42,200 nt of DNA from Bacillota bacterium (GTDB taxonomy: Bacteria > Bacillota > Bacilli > Paenibacillales > Paenibacillaceae), in NCBI GenBank assembly GCA_023433615.1, contig JAEZCJ010000038.1:1-42200 (forward strand). Reading direction: 5' to 3'. The notes under the pieces were generated by a model, which saw only the letters and a program-made list of their open reading frames with translations, ran no database searches and had not been told where the DNA came from. Shown piece after piece: positions 15,118 to 23,403 of this stretch. How positions within the stretch are numbered: the stretch's first letter is position 1; the number at the start of each line of letters is the position of its first letter. The position numbers and the translations under genes are program-made.

Positions 15118-15768
15118 TCAACCCGTGACGTTGCGTATTTCCAGATAGCGTTCCAGCTTGCGCTTCACGCGCTGAAGGGCGTTGTCGATCGACTTCACGT
15201 GACGATCGAGATCGACGGCGATTTCCTGGTAGGATCGACCGTCCAGGTACAGCATCAACACTTTGCGTTCCAAGTCGCTCAGAATCTCGGACATCTTGTC
15301 CTCGAGACCGACGAATTCCTCTTGATTGATAATCAATTCTTCCGGATCGGACACCCGGGATCCGCAGATCACGTCAAGCAGCGTTCGATCGGAATCCTCG
15401 TCATAGATGGGCTTGTCCAGCGATACGTAGGAATTGAGCGGAATATGCTTCTGGCGCGTAGCCGTCTTGATCGCCGTAATGATCTGCCTGGTGATGCACA
15501 GTTCGGCGAACGCTTTGAACGACGCAAGCTTGTCCCCTTTGAAATCGCGGATCGACTTATACAGGCCGATCATGCCTTCCTGCACGATATCCTCGCGGTC
15601 GGCACCGATTAGAAAGTAGGAACGCGCTTTGGCGCGCACGAAATTCTTGTATTTGTTAATCAAATACTCGAGCGCTTCGCTGTCGCCTTCGCGGACCGCT
15701 TCCACGTTATCTTCGTCCGTTCTGCAGTCATATTCGTGCATTCTCAATTCTTTGAGGTCGATGCTCAC
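15118..15768 (-). CDS. sigH: RNA polymerase sporulation sigma factor SigH
   Basis: A 216-residue sigma-70 family factor, the post-exponential sigma-H that starts sporulation transcription (spo0A, spoIIA and others in Bacillus). Region 2 (about 24-95, with DIVQEGMIGLYKSIRDF) and region 4 with the helix-turn-helix SYQEIAVDLDRHVKSIDNAL (near the C-terminus) are clear. The start is GTG 15768, with GGAGGGAT five bases upstream. It has its own promoter and terminator and lies between rae1 and rpmG as in Bacillus. Confidence 0.94.
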   Translation of the reverse strand: MSIDLKELRMHEYDCRTDEDNVEAVREGDSEALEYLINKYKNFVRAKARSYFLIGADREDIVQEGMIGLYKSIRDFKGDKLASFKAFAELCITRQIITAIKTATRQKHIPLNSYVSLDKPIYDEDSDRTLLDVICGSRVSDPEELIINQEEFVGLEDKMSEILSDLERKVLMLYLDGRSYQEIAVDLDRHVKSIDNALQRVKRKLERYLEIRNVTG

Positions 15769-16060
15769 GAACTATCCCTCCGGCCTGCAAGGCGTCAACT
15801 CAAGGTGCTTACGGATGTGCATGATTGACGACATAATGGGGTATAAGCGGAAGACACGAGGGACCGGCGCGAGGCTCAAATGCCCGTATGTCTAGCAAAG
15901 ATAGAATCAGTATACATTATGTAACCTGCCGCAGTCAATAAAACCTTTGTCGATTTACAGACGGAAGTTTAGCAGAAATGTCATTATATGGGTCGATTTT
16001 CGGCCTCGATGTTACAAAACGTCACATCAAAGGATTGTTTCTCCCAACCGTATCCGTATC
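15769..16060 (-). promoter_or_regulatory. sigH upstream region with promoter
   Basis: On the minus strand TTGACT (15933-15938) is separated by 18 bases from TATACT (15909-15914), about 140 bases upstream of the sigH GTG. A second TATAAT-like hexamer nearer rae1 has no acceptable -35. No coding frame is convincing in this gap. Confidence 0.55.
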
Positions 16061-16591
16061 TCAATCTTTCAAGCCTCTTCGCAGACGTTCCAGCTTGCTC
16101 TTCACGTCCAGACTCAGAACGCCGTCGAGCGGGTTCCTCTTCACCGGCGATTCGCCGCGCACGGACGTATCGATTGCCTTGCGATTCTGGTCGATGTCGA
16201 TCAAGAGCTCGCGTGCCGAGATGCGAAGCGCGCCCTGGCCGAAAGCGACATGCTGCTCGACCAGGTCGGAGGTAGCGACGTAGATGTTGCGCCCCCTCCT
16301 CGCCAGTTCGTTCACCAGCCGCTCGATGCATGCGTCCGCGGTTTCTTTCTCCTTCGTATAGATGACCGTCAGCTTATGCTGCTTGTAGGTCGCGCCGAGT
16401 CCCGGCACCTGGTGCGCGTCGAATACGACATAAGTCGCGAGGCCCGTGAAGCCTTGATAGTCGGCGAGCTTGTCCAAGAGCCGATCCCTCGCCTCCTCGA
16501 AGTTCGTCTCCTTCAATCTCTCCAGCTCGGGCCATGCGCCGATCATGTTGTACCCGTCCACGAGCAGGATATCTCCCCGATGGCCGGCCAT
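16061..16591 (-). CDS. rae1: NYN-domain endoribonuclease Rae1 (YacP)
   Basis: A 176-residue PIN-like NYN nuclease. In Bacillus, Rae1 enters the ribosomal A site and cleaves mRNA in a translation-dependent way. The N-terminal LLVDGYNMIGAWPEL carries the catalytic Asp, and VVFDAHQVPG and IYVATSDLVEQHVAFGQGA supply the other acidic residues. The C-terminal LDVKSKLERLRRG is basic. The ATG directly abuts the rlmB stop, so translation is probably coupled. Confidence 0.9.
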   Translation of the reverse strand: MAGHRGDILLVDGYNMIGAWPELERLKETNFEEARDRLLDKLADYQGFTGLATYVVFDAHQVPGLGATYKQHKLTVIYTKEKETADACIERLVNELARRGRNIYVATSDLVEQHVAFGQGALRISARELLIDIDQNRKAIDTSVRGESPVKRNPLDGVLSLDVKSKLERLRRGLKD

Positions 16592-17485
16592 CTATCCGTT
16601 CCGGCCGTTTGGCTGTCCAGCTGCGGCTGTTGCCGCGCGTGAGGCTTGGAGGCGCTGCCTGACGGCTTCGTACATGAGCACGCCGGCGGCCACGGAGGCA
16701 TTCAGCGAATTCAGCCGGCCCTGCATCGGAAGCTTCACGAGAAAATCGCATTTTTCCCGGATCAGCCGGCCGATTCCCTTGCCTTCGTTGCCGATCACGA
16801 TCGCCAGCGGCAGATTGAAGTTCGCGCGGTACACTTCCTCCGCATCGTTCACGTCGGTTCCCGCCACCCAGATGCCGCGTTCCTTCAGCTTATCGATCGT
16901 CTGCGCGATGTTCGTCACCCGCGCCACCGGGACATATTCCACGGCCCCGGCCGACGTCTTGGATACCGTCGGCGTCAAGCCGGCCGAACGCCGCTTCGGA
17001 ATGATGACGCCGTGCACGCCGGTGCACTCCGCCGTACGGAGGATCGAACCGAGGTTATGCGGGTCCTCGATCTCGTCGAGGACGAGCAGGAACGGCTCTT
17101 CGCCTTTCGCCTCGGCGGCTGCAATCAGTTCCTCTACTTCGAAGTACCGGTAAGCCGCCGCTTGGGCGACTACGCCCTGATGGGGAATGTCATGCACCAT
17201 CTGGTCAAGCTTGCGCTTGTCCACGAACTGCACGACGATGCCCAGCTTCTTCGCTTCCGCGATGATCGGCTGCGTCACGTTGCGGTTGCCGCCGTCGGCT
17301 ACCCATATCTTGTTGATTTCCCTGCCTGCACGGAGCGCTTCCATGACGGGATGTTTGCCGGCAATCCACTCCTCTTGATCGCCTGCCTCCTCATCCTGTT
17401 CGCGGCGGCGTTCCTGCTGCGCCTGACCTTTATAGCTTCTGTCCTGTCCGCGATCCCGTTCCCGCTTCCGATCCCAACCTGCCAT
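16592..17485 (-). CDS. rlmB: 23S rRNA 2'-O-ribose methyltransferase RlmB (SpoU/TrmH family)
   Basis: A 297-residue knotted SPOUT methyltransferase. A charged N-terminal tail (1-38) is followed by the L30e-like substrate-binding domain (IAGKHPVMEALRAGR) and the catalytic domain with motif 1 LDEIEDPHNLGSILRTAE, motif 2 VIGNEGKGI and motif 3 PMQGRLNSLNASVAAGVLMY. ATG 17485 has TAGGAGGCG upstream. The tail is longer and more arginine-rich than in the B. subtilis protein. Repeat copy D lies a few bases 5' of the ribosome site. Confidence 0.93.
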   Translation of the reverse strand: MAGWDRKRERDRGQDRSYKGQAQQERRREQDEEAGDQEEWIAGKHPVMEALRAGREINKIWVADGGNRNVTQPIIAEAKKLGIVVQFVDKRKLDQMVHDIPHQGVVAQAAAYRYFEVEELIAAAEAKGEEPFLLVLDEIEDPHNLGSILRTAECTGVHGVIIPKRRSAGLTPTVSKTSAGAVEYVPVARVTNIAQTIDKLKERGIWVAGTDVNDAEEVYRANFNLPLAIVIGNEGKGIGRLIREKCDFLVKLPMQGRLNSLNASVAAGVLMYEAVRQRLQASRAATAAAGQPNGRNG

Positions 17486-17502
17486 TGCTAACGCCTCCTA
17501 GT

Positions 17503-17548
17503 GTTCGATTGTGATCACGATGTCATTCGTAGGTAGCGACAATCGAAC
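17503..17548 (+). repeat. Dispersed palindromic repeat, copy D (minimal 46-bp form)
   Basis: It consists almost only of the two family ends: GTTCGATTGT then GATCACGATGTCATTC on one side, and TTCGTAGGTAGCG then ACAATCGAAC on the other. The arms are a perfect 10-bp inverted repeat and are followed by TTTATAAA. The canonical orientation is plus, opposite to mrnC-rlmB. It separates two genes that are normally tightly linked. Confidence 0.8.
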
Positions 17549-17574
17549 TTTATAAACATTTACTAGCCCCTCTT

Positions 17575-17991
17575 CTAGCGAGCCCCTTCTTCGAACGCTG
17601 CGGTCAGCAGCTCGTTCAGCCGATCCAGTCGTTGGCTGTAGTATAGATAACCCACCAAGCACTCCAGCGCGGTCGCGTGCCGATAATCGCGCAGGTCCGC
17701 GTTCTTCGGGGCACTGCCCGACTTCGCATTCCGGCCGCGTCGCACGACATCGGCCTCTTCCTCCGTGAGCAGCGGCTGCCACTTCTCGAGCAGCTCCCGC
17801 TGCGCACGGGCGGATACGAAACGCGTCGCGCTCTTGTGCAGATAATCCGATTTATGATTCGGCAGCGATACGAGGAACTGCCTGACGTACAGCTCGAACA
17901 CCGCATCGCCGACATAAGCCAGCACGATCGGGTTCATCAGATGCGGCGGCTTCGAGGGCGCATGCAGCAGAATGCCCGCTCCCTCGTTCAT
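17575..17991 (-). CDS. mrnC: Mini-ribonuclease III
   Basis: A 138-residue RNase III-like domain without a dsRNA-binding domain; in Bacillus it matures 23S rRNA termini. The RNase III signature is at LAYVGDAVFELYVRQFL, and a later ALECLVGYLYYSQR supplies the second acidic cluster. The start is ATG 17991, overlapping the cysS stop by ATGA. The frame is open 30 codons further upstream, but that part is antisense-like Arg-rich sequence inside cysS. Confidence 0.92.
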   Translation of the reverse strand: MNEGAGILLHAPSKPPHLMNPIVLAYVGDAVFELYVRQFLVSLPNHKSDYLHKSATRFVSARAQRELLEKWQPLLTEEEADVVRRGRNAKSGSAPKNADLRDYRHATALECLVGYLYYSQRLDRLNELLTAAFEEGAR

Positions 17992-19421
17992 CGGCGCCGC
18001 CAACGGATGCCCTGCGGCGTATCCTCGAGCACGATGCCCTGCTCGGCGAGCAGGTCGCGAATCTCGTCGGCACGCGCCCAATTTTTCGACAGGCGGGCTT
18101 CCTTGCGTTCCTCAATCAGCCGGTCGATCTCTTCGTCGAGCAATTCCGCGCCGTCAGCCGGCAGGAAGCCCAGCACGCCGTCCAGTTCGGCGATCGCCGC
18201 GATCAACGCGCCAAGCACGGCGCCGCCGGCGACTTCGCGCTTCAGCACGAGATTCGCTTCGCTTACCAGATCGAACAATGCGGTAATCGCATCCGGCGTG
18301 TTGAAGTCGTCGCCCATCCGGTCATGGAATCGGCCGCGAATCTCCGCGACCCGCGCATCGAGCTCCGGCTCGCCAGTCGAGCCCTCGGCCGCCGCTCCTT
18401 CCGCCTCGGACTGTCCCCGGCCGCCCAGCGAATCCAGCCGATGCCGCAGACCGACCATGCAGTTCGCGATTCGTTCGACGCTGTTCTCCGCCTGCGCGAT
18501 CGTCTCGTCGTTGAAGTTCAGCGGGCTGCGATAGTGCGTCGACAGCATGAAGTAACGGATGGCCTGCGGCTTGGCGCGCTTCAGCAGCTCCTTCACCGTA
18601 ATGCCGTTACCGAGCGACTTGGACATTTTCTCGTTGTTGATATGAATGTAGCCGTTATGCATCCAATATCGCGCCAGCGGCTCCCCCGTAAGCGATTCGG
18701 ACTGCGCCACCTCGCACTCGTGATGCGGGAACTGCAAGTCATGGCCGCCGCCGTGGATGTCCAGCGTGTTGCCTGCATATTTGCGCGCCATCGCCGAGCA
18801 CTCGATGTGCCAGCCCGGACGACCTTGGCCCCACGGGCTCTCCCAGTAAATCTCGCCCGGCTTCGCGCCCTTCCAAAGCACGAAGTCTTCCGGATTCTCC
18901 TTCTTGTCTCCCACTTCGATCCGAATGCCGAACTTCAGCTCCTCGAGATTCTGATGCGAGAGCTTGCCGTACTCCTCGAAGCGGCTCGTGCGGAAATACA
19001 CGTCTCCGCCGCTCTGATAGGCATAATCCTGGGCAACGAGCCCGTCGATGAACGCGATGATTTCCTCGATGTGGTCGGTTACGCGCGGGTTGATCGTCGC
19101 CCTGCGCACGCCCAGCCCCTCGATATCCTCGTTGAAGGCCGCGATGAAGCGCTCCGCGACTTCCGGAACCGTCGTGCCGAGCTGCTCCGCCTTGCGGATC
19201 AGCTTGTCATCCACGTCGGTGAAGTTCATGATATATTGGACGTCGTAGCCGGCCAGCTCGAGATAACGGCGTACGACATCGAACAGAATGACAGGGCGCG
19301 CGTTGCCGATATGAATGTAGTCGTAGACGGTAGGCCCGCATACGTACATGTTCACTTTACCCGGCGTGAGGGGAATGAATTCCTCCTTCGCCCTTGACAT
19401 TGTATTATAGATTCTGATCAT
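17988..19421 (-). CDS. cysS: Cysteinyl-tRNA synthetase
   Basis: A 477-residue class I synthetase. Zinc ligand Cys28 lies in MYVCGPTVYDYIHIGNARP with HIGN at 37-40. Further zinc ligands are in WHIECSAMA and FPHHECE, and KMSKS occurs in NNEKMSKSLGN. The C-terminal DALR-like helical domain ends in an Arg-rich tail. It is translated after cysE (2-bp gap) and overlaps mrnC by 4 bases, so cysE-cysS-mrnC share the T-box-controlled transcript. Confidence 0.96.
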   Translation of the reverse strand: MIRIYNTMSRAKEEFIPLTPGKVNMYVCGPTVYDYIHIGNARPVILFDVVRRYLELAGYDVQYIMNFTDVDDKLIRKAEQLGTTVPEVAERFIAAFNEDIEGLGVRRATINPRVTDHIEEIIAFIDGLVAQDYAYQSGGDVYFRTSRFEEYGKLSHQNLEELKFGIRIEVGDKKENPEDFVLWKGAKPGEIYWESPWGQGRPGWHIECSAMARKYAGNTLDIHGGGHDLQFPHHECEVAQSESLTGEPLARYWMHNGYIHINNEKMSKSLGNGITVKELLKRAKPQAIRYFMLSTHYRSPLNFNDETIAQAENSVERIANCMVGLRHRLDSLGGRGQSEAEGAAAEGSTGEPELDARVAEIRGRFHDRMGDDFNTPDAITALFDLVSEANLVLKREVAGGAVLGALIAAIAELDGVLGFLPADGAELLDEEIDRLIEERKEARLSKNWARADEIRDLLAEQGIVLEDTPQGIRWRRR

Positions 19422-19423
19422 GC

Positions 19424-20083
19424 TTATGTCTCGCCCCCGGTCGTTTTATCCTGTTTCAGCTGCGCGAGCTCCATCTTCAGTTCATTCATTTCCTTATGCA
19501 TGGAGCGGAACATCTCGATAACCGGGTCCGGCAGATGCGCGTGGTCCAGCCGATCCCCTACCCGCTCTCCGTTGCTCTTGACGATCTTGCCCGGTATGCC
19601 GACGACTGTGCTGTTCGGCGGAACGGCTCTGACGACGACGGAATTCGCGCCGATATTCGAATTATCGCCGACTTTGAACGATCCCAATACCTTGGCTCCG
19701 GATCCGATGACGACATTGTTGCCGATCGTCGGGTGGCGCTTGCCCTTTTCCTTGCCCGTTCCTCCGAGCGTGACGCCTTGATAGATGACCACGTCGTCGC
19801 CGATCTCGCAGGTTTCCCCGATGACGACACCCATGCCGTGGTCGATGAAGAAGCGTTCGCCAATCTTGGCGCCCGGATGGATCTCGATGCCGGTCATGAA
19901 CCGGCTGATCTGCGATACGATGCGCGCCAGCGTGTACATGCGGCGCGTGAAGAAGGCATGCGCGATACGATGCGCCCAGATCGCATGCAAGCCCGAGTAC
20001 GTGAAGATCACCTCGAACTTGCTCCGCGCGGCAGGATCATTCTCGAATACGGCAAGAATGTCCGAGCGAAAATGGCGAAACAT
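19424..20083 (-). CDS. cysE: Serine O-acetyltransferase
   Basis: A 219-residue left-handed beta-helix enzyme that makes O-acetylserine, the first step of cysteine synthesis. Hexapeptide repeats run from about IEIHPGAKIGERFFIDHGMG to GANSVVVRAVPPNSTVVGIP, and the catalytic His-Gly is in DHGMGVVIGE. The C-terminal tail after residue 185 is helical. ATG 20083 has AAGGGGGGATCAGGT upstream. It is preceded by a cysteine-specific T-box, which couples cysteine synthesis and charging. Confidence 0.95.
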   Translation of the reverse strand: MFRHFRSDILAVFENDPAARSKFEVIFTYSGLHAIWAHRIAHAFFTRRMYTLARIVSQISRFMTGIEIHPGAKIGERFFIDHGMGVVIGETCEIGDDVVIYQGVTLGGTGKEKGKRHPTIGNNVVIGSGAKVLGSFKVGDNSNIGANSVVVRAVPPNSTVVGIPGKIVKSNGERVGDRLDHAHLPDPVIEMFRSMHKEMNELKMELAQLKQDKTTGGET

Positions 20084-20115
20084 ACCTGATCCCCCCTTGT
20101 ACCTTATCTACTCTA

Positions 20116-20450
20116 TCCTGCTCGCAACAAGAAAACGCCTCGGCAGCCGAAGCTGCAGAGGCGTTAGAAACGCGGTTCCACTCTGCTGTCGGAGATCGCA
20201 TGCATCTTGCTTGCCCTGCTCTCCGCTCTACCGTCCGTAACGGAACGACCCGTTGCCGCCTATCGCGCTGTCGCGTTGTCGGGGCAAGGCTCCCAGGTGC
20301 ATGTTCGGTCTCGTAAGATCGGGACAACTTCCACCCTGGCCGCCTGCGATCTGCTGTCCGCATCCGCTAACTGCCGGTTGTCCTCTCTGGTTGATCTTGA
20401 AGCGAAACGTACTTCTCCTGTTCGTCGCCTGTCAATCGTGTTATCTATTT
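20116..20450 (-). ncRNA. T-box leader (cysteine specifier) of cysE-cysS
   Basis: On the minus strand the leader shows the T-box order: a GAACAGGAGAAGTACG stem I base, an AGAGAGG element, a specifier region GAACATGCACC with TGC (Cys) in frame, and the T-box proper AGAGTGGAACCGCG (20171-20184). A terminator follows at 20134-20165 (AACGCCTC paired with GAGGCGTT around a GCAGC-TTCG-GCTGC inner stem, then TTCTTGTT). Uncharged tRNA-Cys should favour the antiterminator. Confidence 0.92.
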
Positions 20451-20452
20451 GC

Positions 20453-20481
20453 AGTATAACCCGTAATCGCTAGGCTGGCAA
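20453..20481 (-). promoter_or_regulatory. SigA-type promoter of the cysES T-box transcript
   Basis: On the minus strand TTGCCA (20476-20481) is separated by 17 bases from TATACT (20453-20458). The transcript would begin just before the T-box stem I. Confidence 0.75.
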
Positions 20482-20497
20482 CCGTCATCCGCCAACG

Positions 20498-21958
20498 CTA
20501 CGCGAGCCGGTTCTGCAGCCTCGCGATTACCTTATCGCGGCCGAGCAAGACGATCGTCTGGTTCAGGTCCGAACCATGCGTCTGGCCGGTCAGCGCCGCG
20601 CGTATCGGCATGAACAATTGCTTGCCCTTGCAGCCCGTCGATTGCTGAACCGCCTTGATCATCGCCTTCGTGTCGTCGACCGTCAGCGTATCCGAACCGC
20701 TGACCGCGTCGAGGAACGCTTGCAGTACCGTCGGTACCTGTTCCTCCGCCAGCACCTCGGCCGCTTCCGGCTCGTCCGCGACTTCCGCCGCGAAGAACAG
20801 CTCGGTCAGCTCCACGATGTCAGACGCAGAGCGCAGCTTCTCTTGATACAGGCCGACGAGGTCCGTCACCCATGCATATTCGTATGCGGAAGGATCCGCA
20901 GGTATGCGTCCGGCCTTCTGCAGGTGCGGCAAGCAGAGTTCCGTCATGCGGCGCACGTCGGTCTTCTTGATATATTCGTTATTCATCCAGGCCAGCTTCT
21001 GCGTATCGAATACCGCAGGGCTCTTGCTGAGCCGGGCCGCGTTGAACACCTGCGTCAGCTCTTCGCGCGTATAGATCTCTTGCTCGCCCTCCGGCGACCA
21101 GCCGAGCAGCGTGATGAAGTTGAACAGCGCCTCCGGCAAGTAGCCGAGCGCATCGTACTGCTCGATGAACTGCACGATCGATTCGTCTCGCTTGCTCAGC
21201 TTCTTCCGCTGCTCGTTCACGATCAGCGTCATGTGTCCGAATACGGGCGGCTCCCAGCCGAACGCTTCGTAGATCATCAGCTGGCGCGGCGTATTCGAGA
21301 TATGGTCCTCGCCCCGCAGCACGTGGCTGATCGCCATCAGGTGGTCGTCCAGCGCCACGGCGAAGTTATAGGTCGGAATCCCGTCCTTCTTCACGATGAC
21401 GAAATCGCCGATGCCGTCGGATTCGAAGCTGATCTCGCCCTTCACCATGTCCTGGAACGCGTAGGTGCGGCCTTCCGGCACGCGGAAGCGGACGCTCGGC
21501 ACGCGGCCTTCCGCCTCGAATGCCGCTTGCTGCTCCGCCGAGAGATTGCGATGCCTGCCGGAATAGCGCGGCATCTCGCCGCGGGCGGTCTGCTCTTCCC
21601 GCTCCTGCTCGAGCTCTTCCTCCGTGCAGTAGCAGCGATACGCCAGCCCCCGCGCGATCAGGTCCTCCGTATACTCACGATAGATGTCGAGCCTTTCCGT
21701 CTGCCGATAAGGGCCGTAGCTGCCGCCGATATCGATGCTCTCGTCCCAGTCGATGCCGAGCCACTTCAGATAGGTAAGCTGGTTCTCTTCGCCGCCCGCG
21801 ACATTCCGCTTCACGTCCGTATCTTCGATCCGGATGATGAATTTCCCGCCTTGGCTGCGGGCAAATAGGTAGTTGAACAGCGCCGTACGCGCATTGCCGA
21901 TATGCAGATGTCCCGTCGGCGAAGGCGCGTAACGGACGCGAATGTCATTGGTAGTCAT
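20498..21958 (-). CDS. gltX: Glutamyl-tRNA synthetase
   Basis: A 486-residue class I enzyme. The HIGH-type motif is in YAPSPTGHLHIGNARTALF (about 10-28) and KLSKRD is in NEQRKKLSKRDES. The C-terminal anticodon-binding region is Bacillus-like, so in this lineage it probably charges both tRNA-Glu and tRNA-Gln, with GatCAB correcting the latter. ATG 21958 follows GGAGGAACGGAATAACC. It is about 50 bp downstream of ispF. Confidence 0.96.
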   Translation of the reverse strand: MTTNDIRVRYAPSPTGHLHIGNARTALFNYLFARSQGGKFIIRIEDTDVKRNVAGGEENQLTYLKWLGIDWDESIDIGGSYGPYRQTERLDIYREYTEDLIARGLAYRCYCTEEELEQEREEQTARGEMPRYSGRHRNLSAEQQAAFEAEGRVPSVRFRVPEGRTYAFQDMVKGEISFESDGIGDFVIVKKDGIPTYNFAVALDDHLMAISHVLRGEDHISNTPRQLMIYEAFGWEPPVFGHMTLIVNEQRKKLSKRDESIVQFIEQYDALGYLPEALFNFITLLGWSPEGEQEIYTREELTQVFNAARLSKSPAVFDTQKLAWMNNEYIKKTDVRRMTELCLPHLQKAGRIPADPSAYEYAWVTDLVGLYQEKLRSASDIVELTELFFAAEVADEPEAAEVLAEEQVPTVLQAFLDAVSGSDTLTVDDTKAMIKAVQQSTGCKGKQLFMPIRAALTGQTHGSDLNQTIVLLGRDKVIARLQNRLA

Positions 21959-22012
21959 GGTTATTCCGTTCCTCCCTGTTCAAAAGAGCCAGTTGGCCAA
22001 AAATATCCCACA

Positions 22013-22495
22013 TCATAGCACAGCCTGTACCAAACAGACAACCGATTGAGCCGCGATGCCCTCGCCCCGGCCGGTGAAGCCGAGCTGCTCGCTCGTCGTG
22101 GCTTTCACGTTGACCTGCGAGACGTCCGCTTCCAGCACGCGCGCGATCACTTCGGCCATCTGCGGGATGTACGGCGCCATTTTCGGTTTCTGCGCAATGA
22201 TCGTCGAATCGATGTTGCCCAGCTTGTATCCTCTCTCCTTGGCGAGCTCCCACACACGTTCGAGCAGCTTCACGCTGTCGGCGTCCTTGTAGAGGGGGTC
22301 CGTATCCGGAAAATGTTTGCCGATATCGCCGAGCGCCAACGCTCCGAGTACGGCATCCGCAACCGCATGCAGCAGCACGTCCGCGTCGGAATGCCCGAGC
22401 AGCCCCTTCTCGTACGGTATCGTTACCCCTCCGATGATGCATGGCCGACCCGCGACCAATTGATGCACGTCAAATCCCTGTCCGATCCGAATCAT
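22013..22495 (-). CDS. ispF: 2-C-methyl-D-erythritol 2,4-cyclodiphosphate synthase
   Basis: A 160-residue trimeric zinc enzyme of the MEP isoprenoid pathway. The metal ligands Asp9 and His11 are in MIRIGQGFDVHQL, and the third is in LGHSDADVLLHA. The C-terminal ATTSEQLGFTGRGEGIAAQS is the substrate loop. The start is ATG 22495, overlapping the ispD stop as ATGA, so the pair is translationally coupled. Confidence 0.96.
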   Translation of the reverse strand: MIRIGQGFDVHQLVAGRPCIIGGVTIPYEKGLLGHSDADVLLHAVADAVLGALALGDIGKHFPDTDPLYKDADSVKLLERVWELAKERGYKLGNIDSTIIAQKPKMAPYIPQMAEVIARVLEADVSQVNVKATTSEQLGFTGRGEGIAAQSVVCLVQAVL

Positions 22496-23232
22496 GTCGT
22501 TTTTTCTCCTTTCTCCGATCCATCCTTGCCGCTCTGCAGCAGATAAGCCGCCCACGCCAGATCGTCCGGCGTCGTGACCTTGATATTCGTATACTCGCCC
22601 TCGGCGACGGCGACCGCATGGCCGTATCGCTCGACGACCATGGCATCGTCCGTTCCGAGAAAGCCTTCGGCTGCCGCGCGTTCATGGCATGCGGCGAGCA
22701 GCTCGGTTCGGAACGCTTGCGGCGTCTGGATCGCCCACAGCGTCTTGCGGTCCGGTGTTCCGGTGATCAACCCGTCGGCGTCCACTTGCTTAATCGTGTC
22801 CTTCACCGGCACGGCAAGCACGGCGGCATCATGCCGGCAGGCCGCGTCGATGACCCGCCTAATCGCATCCGGCGACGCCAGCGGCCGCACCCCGTCATGC
22901 ACCATCACCCATTCGCAGCCAGCGGCCGCAATGCCGATCCGCACCGAATGCTGGCGCTCCGCCCCGCCGGCCACGATTGCCTTCACCTTGCCGAGGCCAT
23001 TGCCCTGCACGAGCGCGCGGCATCGCTCCACGTCGTCGGCCCCCGTGACGAGCACGATTTCGCCGATCTCCGCCATCCGGTCAAAGATCAGCAGCGTATG
23101 CACGAGGATCGGCTTCCCTAGGAGCTCGAGATACTGCTTGCTCTCCTTCGCGCCCATTCGCGTCCCGCGCCCGGCCGCCACGATCACCGCGCTCCATCCT
23201 GCAGGCACCGATTCGCCCTTCCTTATCGTCAT
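22492..23232 (-). CDS. ispD: 2-C-methyl-D-erythritol 4-phosphate cytidylyltransferase
   Basis: A 246-residue nucleotidyltransferase that forms CDP-ME. The N-terminal VIVAAGRGTRMGAKESKQYL is the CTP-binding loop, and MVHDGVRPLASPD, TPDRKTLWAIQTPQAFR and GTDDAMVVE are family segments. The start is ATG 23232, because GGAGCGAGG lies eight bases upstream. Longer in-frame extension passes through the promoter. It has its own promoter at 23275-23303. Confidence 0.94.
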   Translation of the reverse strand: MTIRKGESVPAGWSAVIVAAGRGTRMGAKESKQYLELLGKPILVHTLLIFDRMAEIGEIVLVTGADDVERCRALVQGNGLGKVKAIVAGGAERQHSVRIGIAAAGCEWVMVHDGVRPLASPDAIRRVIDAACRHDAAVLAVPVKDTIKQVDADGLITGTPDRKTLWAIQTPQAFRTELLAACHERAAAEGFLGTDDAMVVERYGHAVAVAEGEYTNIKVTTPDDLAWAAYLLQSGKDGSEKGEKTT

Positions 23233-23274
23233 GGTCCCAGCCAGCCTCGCTCCGTAAATTTGAATAATAGTCCT

Positions 23275-23303
23275 ATCATACCGTACAAGCAGAGGCTGTT
23301 CAA
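23275..23303 (-). promoter_or_regulatory. SigA-type promoter of ispD-ispF
   Basis: On the minus strand TTGAAC (23298-23303) is separated by 17 bases from TATGAT (23275-23280), about 40 bases before the ispD start. Confidence 0.7.
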
Positions 23304-23330
23304 CGTCCCGCCAGCGGATCGCCGCATGCG

Positions 23331-23395
23331 AACGAGCCGTCCGCATCGAAGGTCGCTTCGATCACGGACGGCTCGTTCATTCCCGCTTGAGCGGG
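23331..23395 (-). terminator. Double stem-loop after yacL, no U-tract
   Basis: Right after the yacL stop the minus strand forms CCCGC-TCAA-GCGGG. A large hairpin follows, whose 13-base outer arms AACGAGCCGTCCG/CGGACGGCTCGTT enclose a 7-bp inner stem ATCGAAG/CTTCGAT. No U-run follows. It separates yacL from the ispD promoter. Confidence 0.65.
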
Positions 23396-23403
23396 AGGTG
23401 CAA

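Noticed and set aside
17992..18081. N-terminal extension of Mini-III by 30 codons
   Set aside because: It lies inside the cysS 3' end, and the ATGA overlap at 17988-17991 gives the normal family length.
20576..21868. Plus-strand frame opposite gltX (430 codons)
   Set aside because: Antisense shadow of a complete synthetase; no start signal.
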